DNA of 64,000 nt, from NCBI RefSeq assembly GCF_900103475.1, contig NZ_FNHG01000003.1:62001-126000 (forward strand), in the 5' to 3' direction. How positions within the stretch are numbered: position 1 is the first letter of the stretch; every line of letters begins with the position of its first letter. The notes below the pieces were generated by a model. That model searched no databases and had not been told where the DNA came from. It worked only from the letters and a program-made list of their open reading frames with translations. Source of the stretch: Maricaulis salignorans (GTDB lineage: Bacteria; Pseudomonadota; Alphaproteobacteria; Caulobacterales; Maricaulaceae). Shown here one piece after another: positions 15,487 to 23,698 of this stretch. A program made the position numbers and the translations under genes.

Positions 15487-17037
15487 TCAGGTCTTGGCGG
15501 TCCATTTGATCGAATAGAGGTCGAAACGGCGGTCACGCAGATTGCGCACCGTGCCCTCCTGACGGGCCCAGTCGAGATCGCCCAGATTGAGGTCGGCGAT
15601 GGCGACGGTCTCGACATTCTCCGTGCATTCCGCCGCGATACCGTCGCGCGCGAAGCGGAAGTCGCACGGGGTCAATATGCAGGACTGGGCATATTGAATA
15701 TCCATGTTTTCCACACCTGGCAGGTTTCCGACATTACCGGACATCACGACATAGCACTGGTTCTCGATCGCCCGCGCCTGGCTGCAATAGCGCACTCGCA
15801 TATAGCCCTGGCGGTTATCGGTGCAAAACGGCACGAAGAGCAGCTTGGCACCGGCATCGACCAGCTGGCGCGCCAGTTCGGGGAATTCGCTGTCATAGCA
15901 GATCAGCACGCCGATTGGCCCGCAATCGGTCTGGATGGTGGCGATCTCATTACCGCCCTTGATACCCCACCACATCTGCTCCGACGGGGTCGGGTGGATC
16001 TTCTCCTGCTGGTGGACCGAGCCATCGCGCAGGAAGACATAGGCGATATTCTGGATATCGCCGCGTTCGGTGCGGGTCGGGTGCGAACCGCCGACGATAT
16101 TGATATTATAGCTGATCGCCAGCTGGCGCATCGCCTCGACAAATTGCGGCGTGTATTCGGTTAGCGCCTCGATCGACTGCGAGGGCGTCAGCCGGGTCTC
16201 GGCAAAGGCCAGCAATTGCAGGGTGAAGAGTTCAGGGAAGACGACGAAATCGCAGCGGTAATCCGCCGTGACATCGACGAAATACTCCACATTGCTCATG
16301 AATTCTTCGAAAGAGTGAACCTTGCGCTGCTGGAACTGGACCGAGGCAACGCGCACGCTCTCCTTCTCGCCCGGAGGCGCGCTGGCGCTCTTGGTGTGGA
16401 CCACGGCATAAGGATTGCGCCAGACCATATGGCTGGCATAGCCGCCCGAGGCGTCGTCAAAGGGCAGATAATCGCTGAGCACGCCGATCGGCTCGAAACC
16501 GAGGCGCATCTGGAAGCGGATCACCGGATCGGAGATCTTCTGCTCGACGACGGCCTCGAGATAATCGGCCGGATTGGGATAGAGTTTCTTGCGGCGCTTC
16601 CAGCTGGGCATCCGCCCGCCAAACACAATCCCCTTCAGCTCATAGCGCTCGCATAATTCGCGGCGCGCATCATAGAGCCGCTGGCCGATCCGCAGCCGGC
16701 GCTTTTCCTGATCGACGCACACTTCCATCCCATAGAGCCAGTCGCCCTTGGGATTATGGCGCGAGGCATAGCCCGAGCCGGTAATGCCATTCCAGGTGTG
16801 CGGCGACAGCGCCGAGGCCTCGTCGATGATGAAACTGGCGCAATAGCCCACGATTTCACCGTCATATTCGACCACAACCTGGCCTTCGGGAAAGTTGGAA
16901 ATCTGCCCCTGCACCATCGCGGTGCTATAGCTGTCCAGTTGCGGATAAACCTTGTCCACCAATGCGATGATCGCCGGAATATCCGCGATGCGGGCATTGC
17001 GGATATTGAGCGAAGAGCGGGATTTCTGGCTGGCCAT
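15487..17037 (-). CDS. Bifunctional GNAT acetyltransferase / carbon-nitrogen hydrolase
   Basis: 516 residues from MASQKSRSSLN, with AGGA in front. Residues about 10-215 are a GNAT acetyltransferase (IADIPAIIALVDKVYP; RRLRIGQRLYDARREL). Residues about 230-516 are a nitrilase-superfamily amidohydrolase with the Glu (FPELFTLQL), Lys (EKIHPTPSE) and Cys (GVLICYDSEFPEL) triad. Fusions of this kind are known in bacteria, but the substrate is not established; acylation and amide cleavage of a small amine or amino acid is likely. It is four codons upstream of the GFA-like gene. Confidence 0.85.
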   Translation of the reverse strand: MASQKSRSSLNIRNARIADIPAIIALVDKVYPQLDSYSTAMVQGQISNFPEGQVVVEYDGEIVGYCASFIIDEASALSPHTWNGITGSGYASRHNPKGDWLYGMEVCVDQEKRRLRIGQRLYDARRELCERYELKGIVFGGRMPSWKRRKKLYPNPADYLEAVVEQKISDPVIRFQMRLGFEPIGVLSDYLPFDDASGGYASHMVWRNPYAVVHTKSASAPPGEKESVRVASVQFQQRKVHSFEEFMSNVEYFVDVTADYRCDFVVFPELFTLQLLAFAETRLTPSQSIEALTEYTPQFVEAMRQLAISYNINIVGGSHPTRTERGDIQNIAYVFLRDGSVHQQEKIHPTPSEQMWWGIKGGNEIATIQTDCGPIGVLICYDSEFPELARQLVDAGAKLLFVPFCTDNRQGYMRVRYCSQARAIENQCYVVMSGNVGNLPGVENMDIQYAQSCILTPCDFRFARDGIAAECTENVETVAIADLNLGDLDWARQEGTVRNLRDRRFDLYSIKWTAKT

Positions 17038-17277
17038 GAAAAGCAATCCTGTTGCGTGGGCGCACTCTGTCAGCTGCGCAAACGCGGCCATACAGGATTT
17101 GCGCGGCGGCACATAGCGCTTTGTTGCGGGGGTGTGTTGGAATTTCCGCCGTGAAGCGCGCGATATCGCGAGCGGACGGCTGACAGGGGTGATATGGCTG
17201 ATTCCAGCGGCCGGACGATCCGGAAAGCCGCCAGACTTCCGGCCCTTCCCGCGCCGCGACCAACTGGCGCCTGCCTG

Positions 17278-17319
17278 CCTTTGACAGGCCGCCTTTGGCA
17301 GGCCGCATTTGACAGGGGT
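17278..17319. repeat. Three 14-bp tandem units before the DKNYY gene
   Basis: CCTTTGACAGGCCG, CCTTTGGCAGGCCG and CATTTGACAGGGGT in direct succession, ending 5 bp before the start codon at 17325. The last unit supplies the AGGGG ribosome site. It could be replication slippage or a leader element. Confidence 0.6.
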
Positions 17320-17324
17320 AACGC

Positions 17325-18074
17325 ATGAGCCTGAAGCGTGTTTGCGGCCCGCCGTGGCGCACGATCATGATCGCTTTCGCCGCAGTTCTGGCCCTGCAGG
17401 GTTGCGCCCTGGTCGAGCCGGCCCATTACGACATCCGCAGCGATGCGGTGTACTGGGTTTCCTATCCGGGCACATCCGCGAGCCCGTCTTTCGACCGCTA
17501 TGAGCGCCGCACCGAGGCCGATCCGCAGACATTCGAAATCCTCGCCTTCGCCAATTGGGGCAAGGACGCCCGAAGCGGCTATTATCGCGGCACCGCGCTG
17601 GCAGGGGTTGATGCGCCCTCCTTCCGCGCCATCAATGATGAACTGGCCGCCGATGACACCCAGGTCTGGCGCGGAACCAACCTGATCGAAGGCGCTGATG
17701 GCGCCAGCTTCAGAACGATCGGGCCGAGCACTGGCGTTGATCGGGCGGCCGCCTATGCCGGCTGGGCCCGCTTCGTGCCGTGCGATCTGTCCACCTTCAC
17801 CGTCATCGAAAGCGAGGCCGAGAGCGAGGACGAGGCTTTCACCGCGGACAGCGCCTGCGTCTATGCCTACGGTCTGCGTCTGCCGCTCACCGATCGCGCC
17901 ACATTCGAACGCCTCGGCGCCGAATACTCCCGCGATAGCGGCGGCGTCTATTGGCGTCATTTCGAGGTGACCGGCGCCGATCCCGCGAGCTTCCACATCC
18001 GCGAAGGCACCCGTCTGGGCCAGGACCGCTCCGGCTGCTGGCTGGGGCCGGACTGGCGCGAATGCCGGGACTAG
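17325..18074 (+). CDS. DKNYY-family lipoprotein
   Basis: 249 residues. Signal peptide with lipobox (LALQGCALVE). The body carries repeated DKNYY-like units of about 35-45 residues: xDPxTFEIL ... WGKDARSGYYRG, VDAPSFRAI ... AADDTQVWRG, ADGASFRTIG, LTDRATFERL ... YSRDSGGVYWR and ADPASFHIREG. The family displays tandem beta-rich repeats on envelopes of Gram-negative bacteria; its function is unknown. AGGGG lies in front of the ATG. Confidence 0.8.
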   Translation: MSLKRVCGPPWRTIMIAFAAVLALQGCALVEPAHYDIRSDAVYWVSYPGTSASPSFDRYERRTEADPQTFEILAFANWGKDARSGYYRGTALAGVDAPSFRAINDELAADDTQVWRGTNLIEGADGASFRTIGPSTGVDRAAAYAGWARFVPCDLSTFTVIESEAESEDEAFTADSACVYAYGLRLPLTDRATFERLGAEYSRDSGGVYWRHFEVTGADPASFHIREGTRLGQDRSGCWLGPDWRECRD

Positions 18075-18082
18075 CGATGGCG

Positions 18083-18182
18083 CGGGACATGTTCCGGCCT
18101 CCCGCCGGTACGTGTCCCGACTTGCGTTGAGAACCGGCGACCCGAGTCGGGACACGCACCGGCAAAGCCGGAGCATGTCCCG
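18083..18182. repeat. Long imperfect inverted repeat between lipoprotein and SDR genes
   Basis: Arms of about 40 and 38 bases (18083-18122 and 18145-18182) read CGGGACATG ... TGTCCCGACT against AGTCGGGACA ... CATGTCCCG, separated by 22 bases. Each arm also contains a smaller CCGGC/GCCGG hairpin. It could end transcription of the DKNYY gene, though no T tract is present, or be an interspersed palindromic element. Confidence 0.7.
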
Positions 18183-18270
18183 GGTACCCGGCATCACGCA
18201 GCGCATCGCCGGGCGAATATGCTACCCTGTTCGCTCAACCCGGCCCCGCGCCGCCAGATAAGGACCCGCC

Positions 18271-19083
18271 ATGCCCAAAACCATCCTGATCACCGGTGCC
18301 ACGGACGGGATCGGCCAGGCCGCCGCCTTGTCCCTTGGCGCTCTCGGGCACACGCTCCTGATCCATGGCCGCAGCGCCGAAAAACTCACCGCCACGGCAG
18401 CGCAATTGCGCGCCCTGCCCGGCGCGGGCCCCGTCGAGACCTGGCAGGCCGATCTGTCCGACCTGGACGCAACCGCCCGCCTCGGCCGCGAGATCCGCGC
18501 CGCCCATGGTCAAATCGACGTGCTGATCAATAATGCCGGCATCTACAAGACCGACCACCCGGTCATGGCCGACGGACAGGATGTCCGCTTCGTCGTCAAC
18601 ACCCTGGCCCCGGCCCTGCTGACGCGCCTTCTGCTCGGCGCCATCCCGCGCGATGGCCGCATCATCCACCTCTCCTCCGCCGCCCAGGCCCCCGTCGACC
18701 TTCAGGCCCTCGCCGGAGAGCGCCCCTTGGAGCCGATGGCCGCCTATGCCCAGAGCAAGCTCGCCCTGACCGAGTGGAGCCAGTCCCTCGCCGCCGATCT
18801 CGGCCTCGAGGGCCCCGCCACGATTGCAGTCAATCCGGGCTCGCTGCTGGCAACAAATATGGTCCGCAAGGGCTTCGGCGTCGCCGGCAATGATATCGGC
18901 ATCGGCGCCGACATCCTGACGCGTGCCGCGCTATCGGATGAGTTTGCCGGCGCCACAGGGCGGTATTACGACAATGATTCCCACCGCTTCGCCGCGCCGC
19001 ATGGTGAAGCGGCCGATGCTGGCAAGGTCGCGCGCGTGGTCGAGGCGATCGAGGCGCGGATTGCGGGGTATCTGGGGGCGTGA
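18271..19083 (+). CDS. Short-chain dehydrogenase/reductase
   Basis: 270 residues. N-terminal Rossmann motif TGATDGIG, the NNAG motif (LINNAGIYKT), the catalytic Ser in IHLSSAAQ and the YAQSK Tyr/Lys pair are all present, with NPGSLLATNM near the end. Cofactor preference cannot be told with certainty; HGRSAEKL after strand 2 favours NADPH. Related proteins act on retinol-like or aromatic alcohols, but the substrate here is unknown. AAGGA sits before the ATG. Confidence 0.85.
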   Translation: MPKTILITGATDGIGQAAALSLGALGHTLLIHGRSAEKLTATAAQLRALPGAGPVETWQADLSDLDATARLGREIRAAHGQIDVLINNAGIYKTDHPVMADGQDVRFVVNTLAPALLTRLLLGAIPRDGRIIHLSSAAQAPVDLQALAGERPLEPMAAYAQSKLALTEWSQSLAADLGLEGPATIAVNPGSLLATNMVRKGFGVAGNDIGIGADILTRAALSDEFAGATGRYYDNDSHRFAAPHGEAADAGKVARVVEAIEARIAGYLGA

Positions 19084-19135
19084 ATGCCCCCATCAAGCAA
19101 GCGATCAGGGATGCGCCCTGCCGCTTCGCCTGTCT

Positions 19136-19201
19136 CCCTCCTCTTCCTTGATGGAAGAGGTGCGCCGGACGAAGTCCGGGGCGGAGCTGGTGAGGATGAC
19201 G
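19136..19201 (+). repeat. DUF559-associated double-hairpin repeat, copy 1
   Basis: 66 bases identical to the copy at 19728-19793. It contains two potential hairpins: CCTCTTCC-TTGAT-GGAAGAGG and CCGGAC-GAA-GTCCGG, followed by GGCGGAGCTGGTGAGGATGACG. It lies just upstream of the DUF559 gene. Confidence 0.85.
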
Positions 19202-19267
19202 GGCTCACCCGCCGCCGTTTGACGGGCGTCACGCGACACCCACGGCCGGTTGTGTCAGCCTGCCATC

Positions 19268-19633
19268 ATGACGCGTCCAATGGTCAAACTCGCGCGCCAA
19301 CTCAGAAAGCGCATGACGCCGCATGAAGTCCGGCTCTGGAGCCGGCTGAAGACCTGGCGCGCCGAGGGCTTCGTATTCCGCCGCCAGGCGCCCCTGGGCC
19401 GCTATATCGTCGACTTTGTCTGCTTCACCCCGAAACTCGTGATCGAACTCGATGGTGGCCAGCACAGCCTCGACGACCACCGCGCGGCCGACGCCATCCG
19501 CGATGCCTGGCTTGAAGACCAAGGCTTTCGCGTCCTGCGCATCTGGAACATGGACGTGCACAATAATATGGACGGCGTGCTCATCGCCATCCGCGACGCC
19601 CTCGAAGCCGGCCTGCGCGACATGCGCCGCTGA
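19268..19633 (+). CDS. DUF559 (Vsr-like endonuclease fold) protein
   Basis: 121 residues with the DUF559 signature: LARQLRKRMTPHEVRLW near the N terminus, FRRQAPLGRYIVDFVC with its Asp, the ELDGGQH active-site strand and GFRVLRIWNMDV. The layout is that of the PD-(D/E)XK/Vsr nuclease fold, and the likely catalytic Asp, Glu and Gln-His are intact. No function is established for stand-alone DUF559 proteins. The gene is framed by related hairpin repeats on both sides. The start at 19268 was preferred to the GTG at 19250. Confidence 0.85.
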   Translation: MTRPMVKLARQLRKRMTPHEVRLWSRLKTWRAEGFVFRRQAPLGRYIVDFVCFTPKLVIELDGGQHSLDDHRAADAIRDAWLEDQGFRVLRIWNMDVHNNMDGVLIAIRDALEAGLRDMRR

Positions 19634-19645
19634 GCGGTGCGAGGC

Positions 19646-19700
19646 CGTCACCAGCTCCGGCCGCTTCGCGGCCACCTCTTCCATCAAGGAGGAGGAGGGA
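19646..19700 (-). repeat. DUF559-associated double-hairpin repeat, inverted divergent copy
   Basis: Reverse-complement relative of the 66-bp repeat. Read on the minus strand it keeps the order CCTCCTCC...GGAAGAGG, then GGCCGC-GAA-GCGGCC, then GGAGCTGGTG. The second stem differs in sequence from copies 1 and 2 but still pairs, that is, compensatory changes. It begins 13 bp after the DUF559 stop. Confidence 0.7.
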
Positions 19701-19727
19701 GTTTGATCTGGCCGGCCTCGATGATCG

Positions 19728-19793
19728 CCCTCCTCTTCCTTGATGGAAGAGGTGCGCCGGACGAAGTCCGGGGCGGAGCTGGTGAGGATGACG
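19728..19793 (+). repeat. DUF559-associated double-hairpin repeat, copy 2
   Basis: Identical over 66 bases to 19136-19201 and in the same direction, 592 bp further on. It ends 17 bp before the 3' end of the ATP-grasp gene on the opposite strand. Confidence 0.85.
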
Positions 19794-19810
19794 CGCGCTA
19801 CGTCTGCCCC

Positions 19811-21286
19811 CTACCCCTTCACCTTCACCGCACTCATCCGCCGCTCCAGCCTGATCGAAAACCAGCCGATGATCGCGCGCCAGAGCTCGTCCTTGAGCAC
19901 GGCGCCTTCGACTTCGGTTTCGAGATTGGGGTTATCATTGATCTCGATCACGAAAATCCCCTTTTCATTCTGCTTCATGTCGATGCCGTACAGGCCATTG
20001 CCGATCAGATTGGCGGCCTTTTTGGCAATCTCGATCACTTCCGGCGGGGCGTCTTTGATGGCCATGGTTTCGAAACCGCCCTCGGTATATTTGCCGTCGG
20101 CCTCGTGCTTGATGATCTGCCAGTGGCCGCGGGCCATCTTGTATTTGCAGGCGAACAAGGGCTCGCCATCGAGCACGCCGATGCGCCAGTCATAGTCTGT
20201 GGGCATGAATTCCTGGGCGATGATCAGGGCGGTGTCGGCGAACAGCTCCTTGGCGCGTTTGGCGAGCTCGGCCTCATTGGTGACCTTGTGGACCTGGCGG
20301 CTGAAGGAGCCGTCGGGGGCTTTCAGCACGACCGTTGAGCCGAGGCGGTCGAACAGGCCGGTCATCGGGGTGGTGGCGTCGAGGATTTCGGTTTTCGGGG
20401 CCGGCACACCGCCCTGCTCCATCAGCTCTTTCAGGAAGACCTTGTTGGTGCAGCGGATCATCGAGCGGCAATCATCGATGACGGGCATGCCCTCCTGCTC
20501 GGCGCGGCGGGCGAAGCGATAGGTGAAATTATCGATCGCCGTGGTGGTGCGAATGAAGAGCGCGTCATACTCGGCCAGGCTGGCGAGATCATTGGGGCCG
20601 ATCAGATCGACCTCGACGCCCATTTTGGCCGCCACACTGGCCAGGCGCTGGACCGAGGACTTGCTCGAGGGCGGGAATTCCTCCTTCGGGTCGGTCAGGA
20701 TCGCCAGCGACCAGCGCGCCGCGGTGCGTTCCTTGGGCGCGACCCATTGGCGGCGTGTGTATTGGCCCAGGCAATCGAGGAAGAATTGCCGGTCCTCATT
20801 CTTCAAAACGTGCGGCGAGATCGCCTTGATCTGCTGGATCTCCTTGCCCGAAGCCGACAGCGTCACGTCGAGCACCGGCGCGCGGAACCAGTCGAACAAC
20901 AGCTTGGAGAATTTGGCGAGGGCCTTGTTCTGGCAATTGCCGAAGGAGACAAGCAAGTGTTTGTCCTCCGAGGCGACACCGCCGAGATCCTTCATCAGCG
21001 CGACATTGAGGTCGGGCAGCGCCTGGGCGTAAAGCCCCTTGCGGCTCAGCTCGACGACCGATTGCGCCGTCGGCACGATGCGGTGGCCGCGCGCTTCGGC
21101 CAGAAGCGAGGCGTAATAGCCCTTCGACTGATAGCTATAGCTGCGCGCCAGATTGATGATATTCGGCCGCCGGCCGGTGAAGAGCTGCGCATTGACGATA
21201 TAATCGCGGATGCGCATGACCTTGTGAGGCGTTTCGTGCTGGCCGAGATCGCCAACATGTTCAACGAGAATGAGCCAGTCGCTCAC
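19811..21286 (-). CDS. RimK-family ATP-grasp ligase with N-terminal RLAN domain
   Basis: 491 residues. The N-terminal part (1-180) matches the RimK-like ATP-grasp N-terminal domain, and the C-terminal half is an ATP-grasp ligase: lysine in TVVLKAPDGSFSRQV, EFMPTDYDWRIGVLDG, KYKMARGHW and the metal site FVIEINDNPNLETEVEG. Such enzymes join amino acids or peptides through an ATP-activated carboxylate. It is preceded at 3 nt by a GNAT gene on the same strand, a pairing that recurs in bacteria; the product is unknown. Confidence 0.85.
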   Translation of the reverse strand: MSDWLILVEHVGDLGQHETPHKVMRIRDYIVNAQLFTGRRPNIINLARSYSYQSKGYYASLLAEARGHRIVPTAQSVVELSRKGLYAQALPDLNVALMKDLGGVASEDKHLLVSFGNCQNKALAKFSKLLFDWFRAPVLDVTLSASGKEIQQIKAISPHVLKNEDRQFFLDCLGQYTRRQWVAPKERTAARWSLAILTDPKEEFPPSSKSSVQRLASVAAKMGVEVDLIGPNDLASLAEYDALFIRTTTAIDNFTYRFARRAEQEGMPVIDDCRSMIRCTNKVFLKELMEQGGVPAPKTEILDATTPMTGLFDRLGSTVVLKAPDGSFSRQVHKVTNEAELAKRAKELFADTALIIAQEFMPTDYDWRIGVLDGEPLFACKYKMARGHWQIIKHEADGKYTEGGFETMAIKDAPPEVIEIAKKAANLIGNGLYGIDMKQNEKGIFVIEINDNPNLETEVEGAVLKDELWRAIIGWFSIRLERRMSAVKVKG

Positions 21287-21289
21287 GAG

Positions 21290-21832
21290 CTATCGCTCTC
21301 CTGATCTGTGCGGCGCCTCCGCTTCAAATAGCAACGCCGCTTCACCGTCCTCGTAATAGGCTTCCCGTGTGCCCCGCAAGTGAAATCCTGCGCGTTGATA
21401 CACGGTGATCGCCTTTGTGTTGGATTTTCGCACTTCCAGCCGGATCTTGGCGCCGCCGCGCCGCGCCGTCAGATCGGTCGCCGCGCCCAGCATCGCCTGC
21501 GCCACGCCAACGCCCCTGTGGTCCGGCGCGACGGCGATGGAATAGATGCGCGAGGTCGCACTGCCGCGGCGAAAGGCCAGGGCGAGATAGCCCGCCGGCT
21601 CGCCGCCGATCCGGGCGAGCAGGAACAGGGTTTTGCGCGCCGCCAGCATGCGGCGCAGATTTTCGCGGGCGAAACGGTCAGCGGTGAAACTGTCGACTTC
21701 GATGCCGTCGATCACATCGAGATCATCTCGGCCGGCCAGCCGCACCTCGATCACCGCCTGGGCGTCGCGGCAATCGAAACGCCAGCGCAAATCGTCGTCA
21801 CAAGGCCGGGGCAGGTCGATTCGGGGCGTCAT
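21290..21832 (-). CDS. GNAT-family N-acetyltransferase, partner of the ATP-grasp ligase
   Basis: 180 residues. The GNAT core is plain: a beta strand with EPAGYLALAF, then IYSIAVAPDHRGVGVAQAMLGAA, the acetyl-CoA binding loop, then RLEVRKSNTKAITVYQRAGFHL. It ends 3 nt before the ATP-grasp gene, so the two are co-translated. An N-acetylated amino acid or peptide is a possible shared substrate, which is inference. Confidence 0.85.
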   Translation of the reverse strand: MTPRIDLPRPCDDDLRWRFDCRDAQAVIEVRLAGRDDLDVIDGIEVDSFTADRFARENLRRMLAARKTLFLLARIGGEPAGYLALAFRRGSATSRIYSIAVAPDHRGVGVAQAMLGAATDLTARRGGAKIRLEVRKSNTKAITVYQRAGFHLRGTREAYYEDGEAALLFEAEAPHRSGER

Positions 21833-22037
21833 AATTGATCCGTTCGGACGTCAGGCGCGTACCATGACAGCGAATGGCCATCTGGCGATAGCCGGGCGGG
21901 TGTTGAATGGCAGGCCTGCGGCCAGGGAATGGCAGGCGAGCAGCTGACAGATCATCACAATGGCGTGCGGCGGGGATACGGCTGGCCGAAACTGCCCTAT
22001 CCTCGCATTTACCCAGTGCCAATAGCCGAGGAATACG

Positions 22038-23015
22038 ATGCTGATCAAGAAACCCCATCGCTGGCAATTGCCCGAGCGCGCCGTGACGTCGAAGGCCGAT
22101 TTCCTCAATCGCCGCCAGATCATGGCCACAGTCGGGGCGCTTGGCCTGGCAGGGCTGGCCGGCTGCGGCGCGGCCGAGGAATCGGTCGCCCAGGCCGGCA
22201 CTGGCCGTCCGCTCTCCGGGGCATTGCCCTTTCGCGCGACGGATTATCAAGTCGCTGACGAATCAACGCCTTACGAGGCGGTGACCGGCTATAATAATTT
22301 CTACGAATTCGGCGTCGGCAAGGACGACCCCGCCCGCTATGCCAGCGCCATGACGACCGATCCCTGGTCGATCGAGATCGAAGGCCATGCCACCCGCACC
22401 GGCCGGTTCGCCCTGGAAGATGTCGTTGATTTTTCAGCACTTGAGGAGCGCATCTACCGGCTGCGCTGCGTCGAGGCCTGGTCGATGGTCATCCCCTGGA
22501 TCGGCATTCCGCTCGGTGCTGTCCTGCGCCAGTTCGAGCCGACCTCGGATGCGCGCTATGTCCAGTTCATCACCTATCAGGACGCCGGCGAAATGCGCGG
22601 CACCCGCTCAGCCGTGCTCGACTGGCCTTACAAGGAAGGCCTGCGCATGGATGAGGCGATGAATGAACTCGCCTTCCTGGCGGTCGGGCTTTATGGCGAA
22701 GTTCTGCCCAACCAGAATGGCGCCCCGATCCGCCTCGTCGTGCCCTGGAAATATGGCTATAAGTCCATCAAATCCATCGTCAAAATCCGTTTCGTATCGG
22801 ACGAGCCGGAGACCTCCTGGAAGCGCTCCGCGCCGCGCGAATACGGGTTTTATTCCAACGTCAATCCGAACCGCGCCCATCCACGCTGGAGTCAGGCCTC
22901 GGAACGCGTCATCGGGGCGGGCCCGTTTGCGCGCCGCGAGACCGAGATGTTCAATGGCTATGGCCCTGAAGTCGCCGGGCTTTATGCCGGCATGGATTTG
23001 ATCGAGAACCATTGA
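22038..23015 (+). CDS. msrP: Protein-methionine-sulfoxide reductase catalytic subunit MsrP
   Basis: 325 residues. A twin-arginine signal (FLNRRQIMATVGALGLAGL) exports the folded molybdenum-cofactor protein. The molybdenum-ligand Cys is near residue 144 in RLRCVEAWSMVIPWIG. The pterin-binding parts WKYGYKSIKSI and FYSNVNPNRAHPRWSQ are typical. It repairs oxidised methionine in periplasmic proteins, taking electrons from MsrQ, which follows 2 nt later. Confidence 0.95.
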   Translation: MLIKKPHRWQLPERAVTSKADFLNRRQIMATVGALGLAGLAGCGAAEESVAQAGTGRPLSGALPFRATDYQVADESTPYEAVTGYNNFYEFGVGKDDPARYASAMTTDPWSIEIEGHATRTGRFALEDVVDFSALEERIYRLRCVEAWSMVIPWIGIPLGAVLRQFEPTSDARYVQFITYQDAGEMRGTRSAVLDWPYKEGLRMDEAMNELAFLAVGLYGEVLPNQNGAPIRLVVPWKYGYKSIKSIVKIRFVSDEPETSWKRSAPREYGFYSNVNPNRAHPRWSQASERVIGAGPFARRETEMFNGYGPEVAGLYAGMDLIENH

Positions 23016-23017
23016 GC

Positions 23018-23698
23018 ATGGCCAAAAACGCAGTCCTGCGGAGTTTCGCGAAGGATTGGCTCAAACCGCTGACCTTCTGGGCCCTGGCCCTGCCCGGCCT
23101 CTGGCTGGGCTGGCAATGGGGTTTGCTGCTGAGCGGTGCGCCCCATGATCTCGGCTTCAACCCGATCGAGAAAACCCATCGTTTTCTGGGCGATACGGCC
23201 CTGCGCATCCTGTTGATCTCGCTGGCGGTGACGCCGTTTCGCGACCTGACCCGCTGGCTGCCGATCATGAAGGTGCGCCGCCGGATCGGGCTGGCGGCTT
23301 TCTGGTACGCTGCCGCGCATCTGGTGGCCTATCTCGGCCTCGACCTCTATCTCGCCGCCGGCATGAGTTTGACCGGCATGTGGGCCGGGCTGTGGGAGGA
23401 TGTCGTCAAGCGGATCTATATCACGCTGGGCATGACGGCCTTTATCCTGCTGATTCCGCTGGCCCTGACTTCCTTCAACGCCATGGTCCGGCGCCTGGGC
23501 GCGAGGGCGTGGCAAAACCTCCACTACAGCGTCTACCCCCTCGCCGTGATCGCCTGCCTGCACTACGGCTTCATGGTCAAGGGCAACCAATTGGGTCCCT
23601 GGATTCATGGCGGGATATTGGCGCTCTTGCTGGCCTATCGCGCCGGGGTCTGGATCAGAAGCCGAATGAAGCCGCAACCGGTCGCCAGCACGTCCTGA
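23018..23698 (+). CDS. msrQ: Heme-binding membrane subunit MsrQ
   Basis: 226 residues with about six membrane spans. The family residues are visible: RRRIGLAAFWYAAAHLVAYL with its heme His, and the His pair in QNLHYSVYPLAVIACLHYG. It passes electrons from the quinone pool or flavin reductase to MsrP. It starts 2 nt after msrP and overlaps the convergent DoxX-like gene by 64 nt at the 3' end. ATG 23018 was used rather than the TTG 6 nt upstream. Confidence 0.93.
   Translation: MAKNAVLRSFAKDWLKPLTFWALALPGLWLGWQWGLLLSGAPHDLGFNPIEKTHRFLGDTALRILLISLAVTPFRDLTRWLPIMKVRRRIGLAAFWYAAAHLVAYLGLDLYLAAGMSLTGMWAGLWEDVVKRIYITLGMTAFILLIPLALTSFNAMVRRLGARAWQNLHYSVYPLAVIACLHYGFMVKGNQLGPWIHGGILALLLAYRAGVWIRSRMKPQPVASTS

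Noticed and set aside
17070-18206. 378-residue minus-strand frame through the DKNYY gene
   Set aside because: The plus frame has a signal, lipobox and repeats; this one has none.
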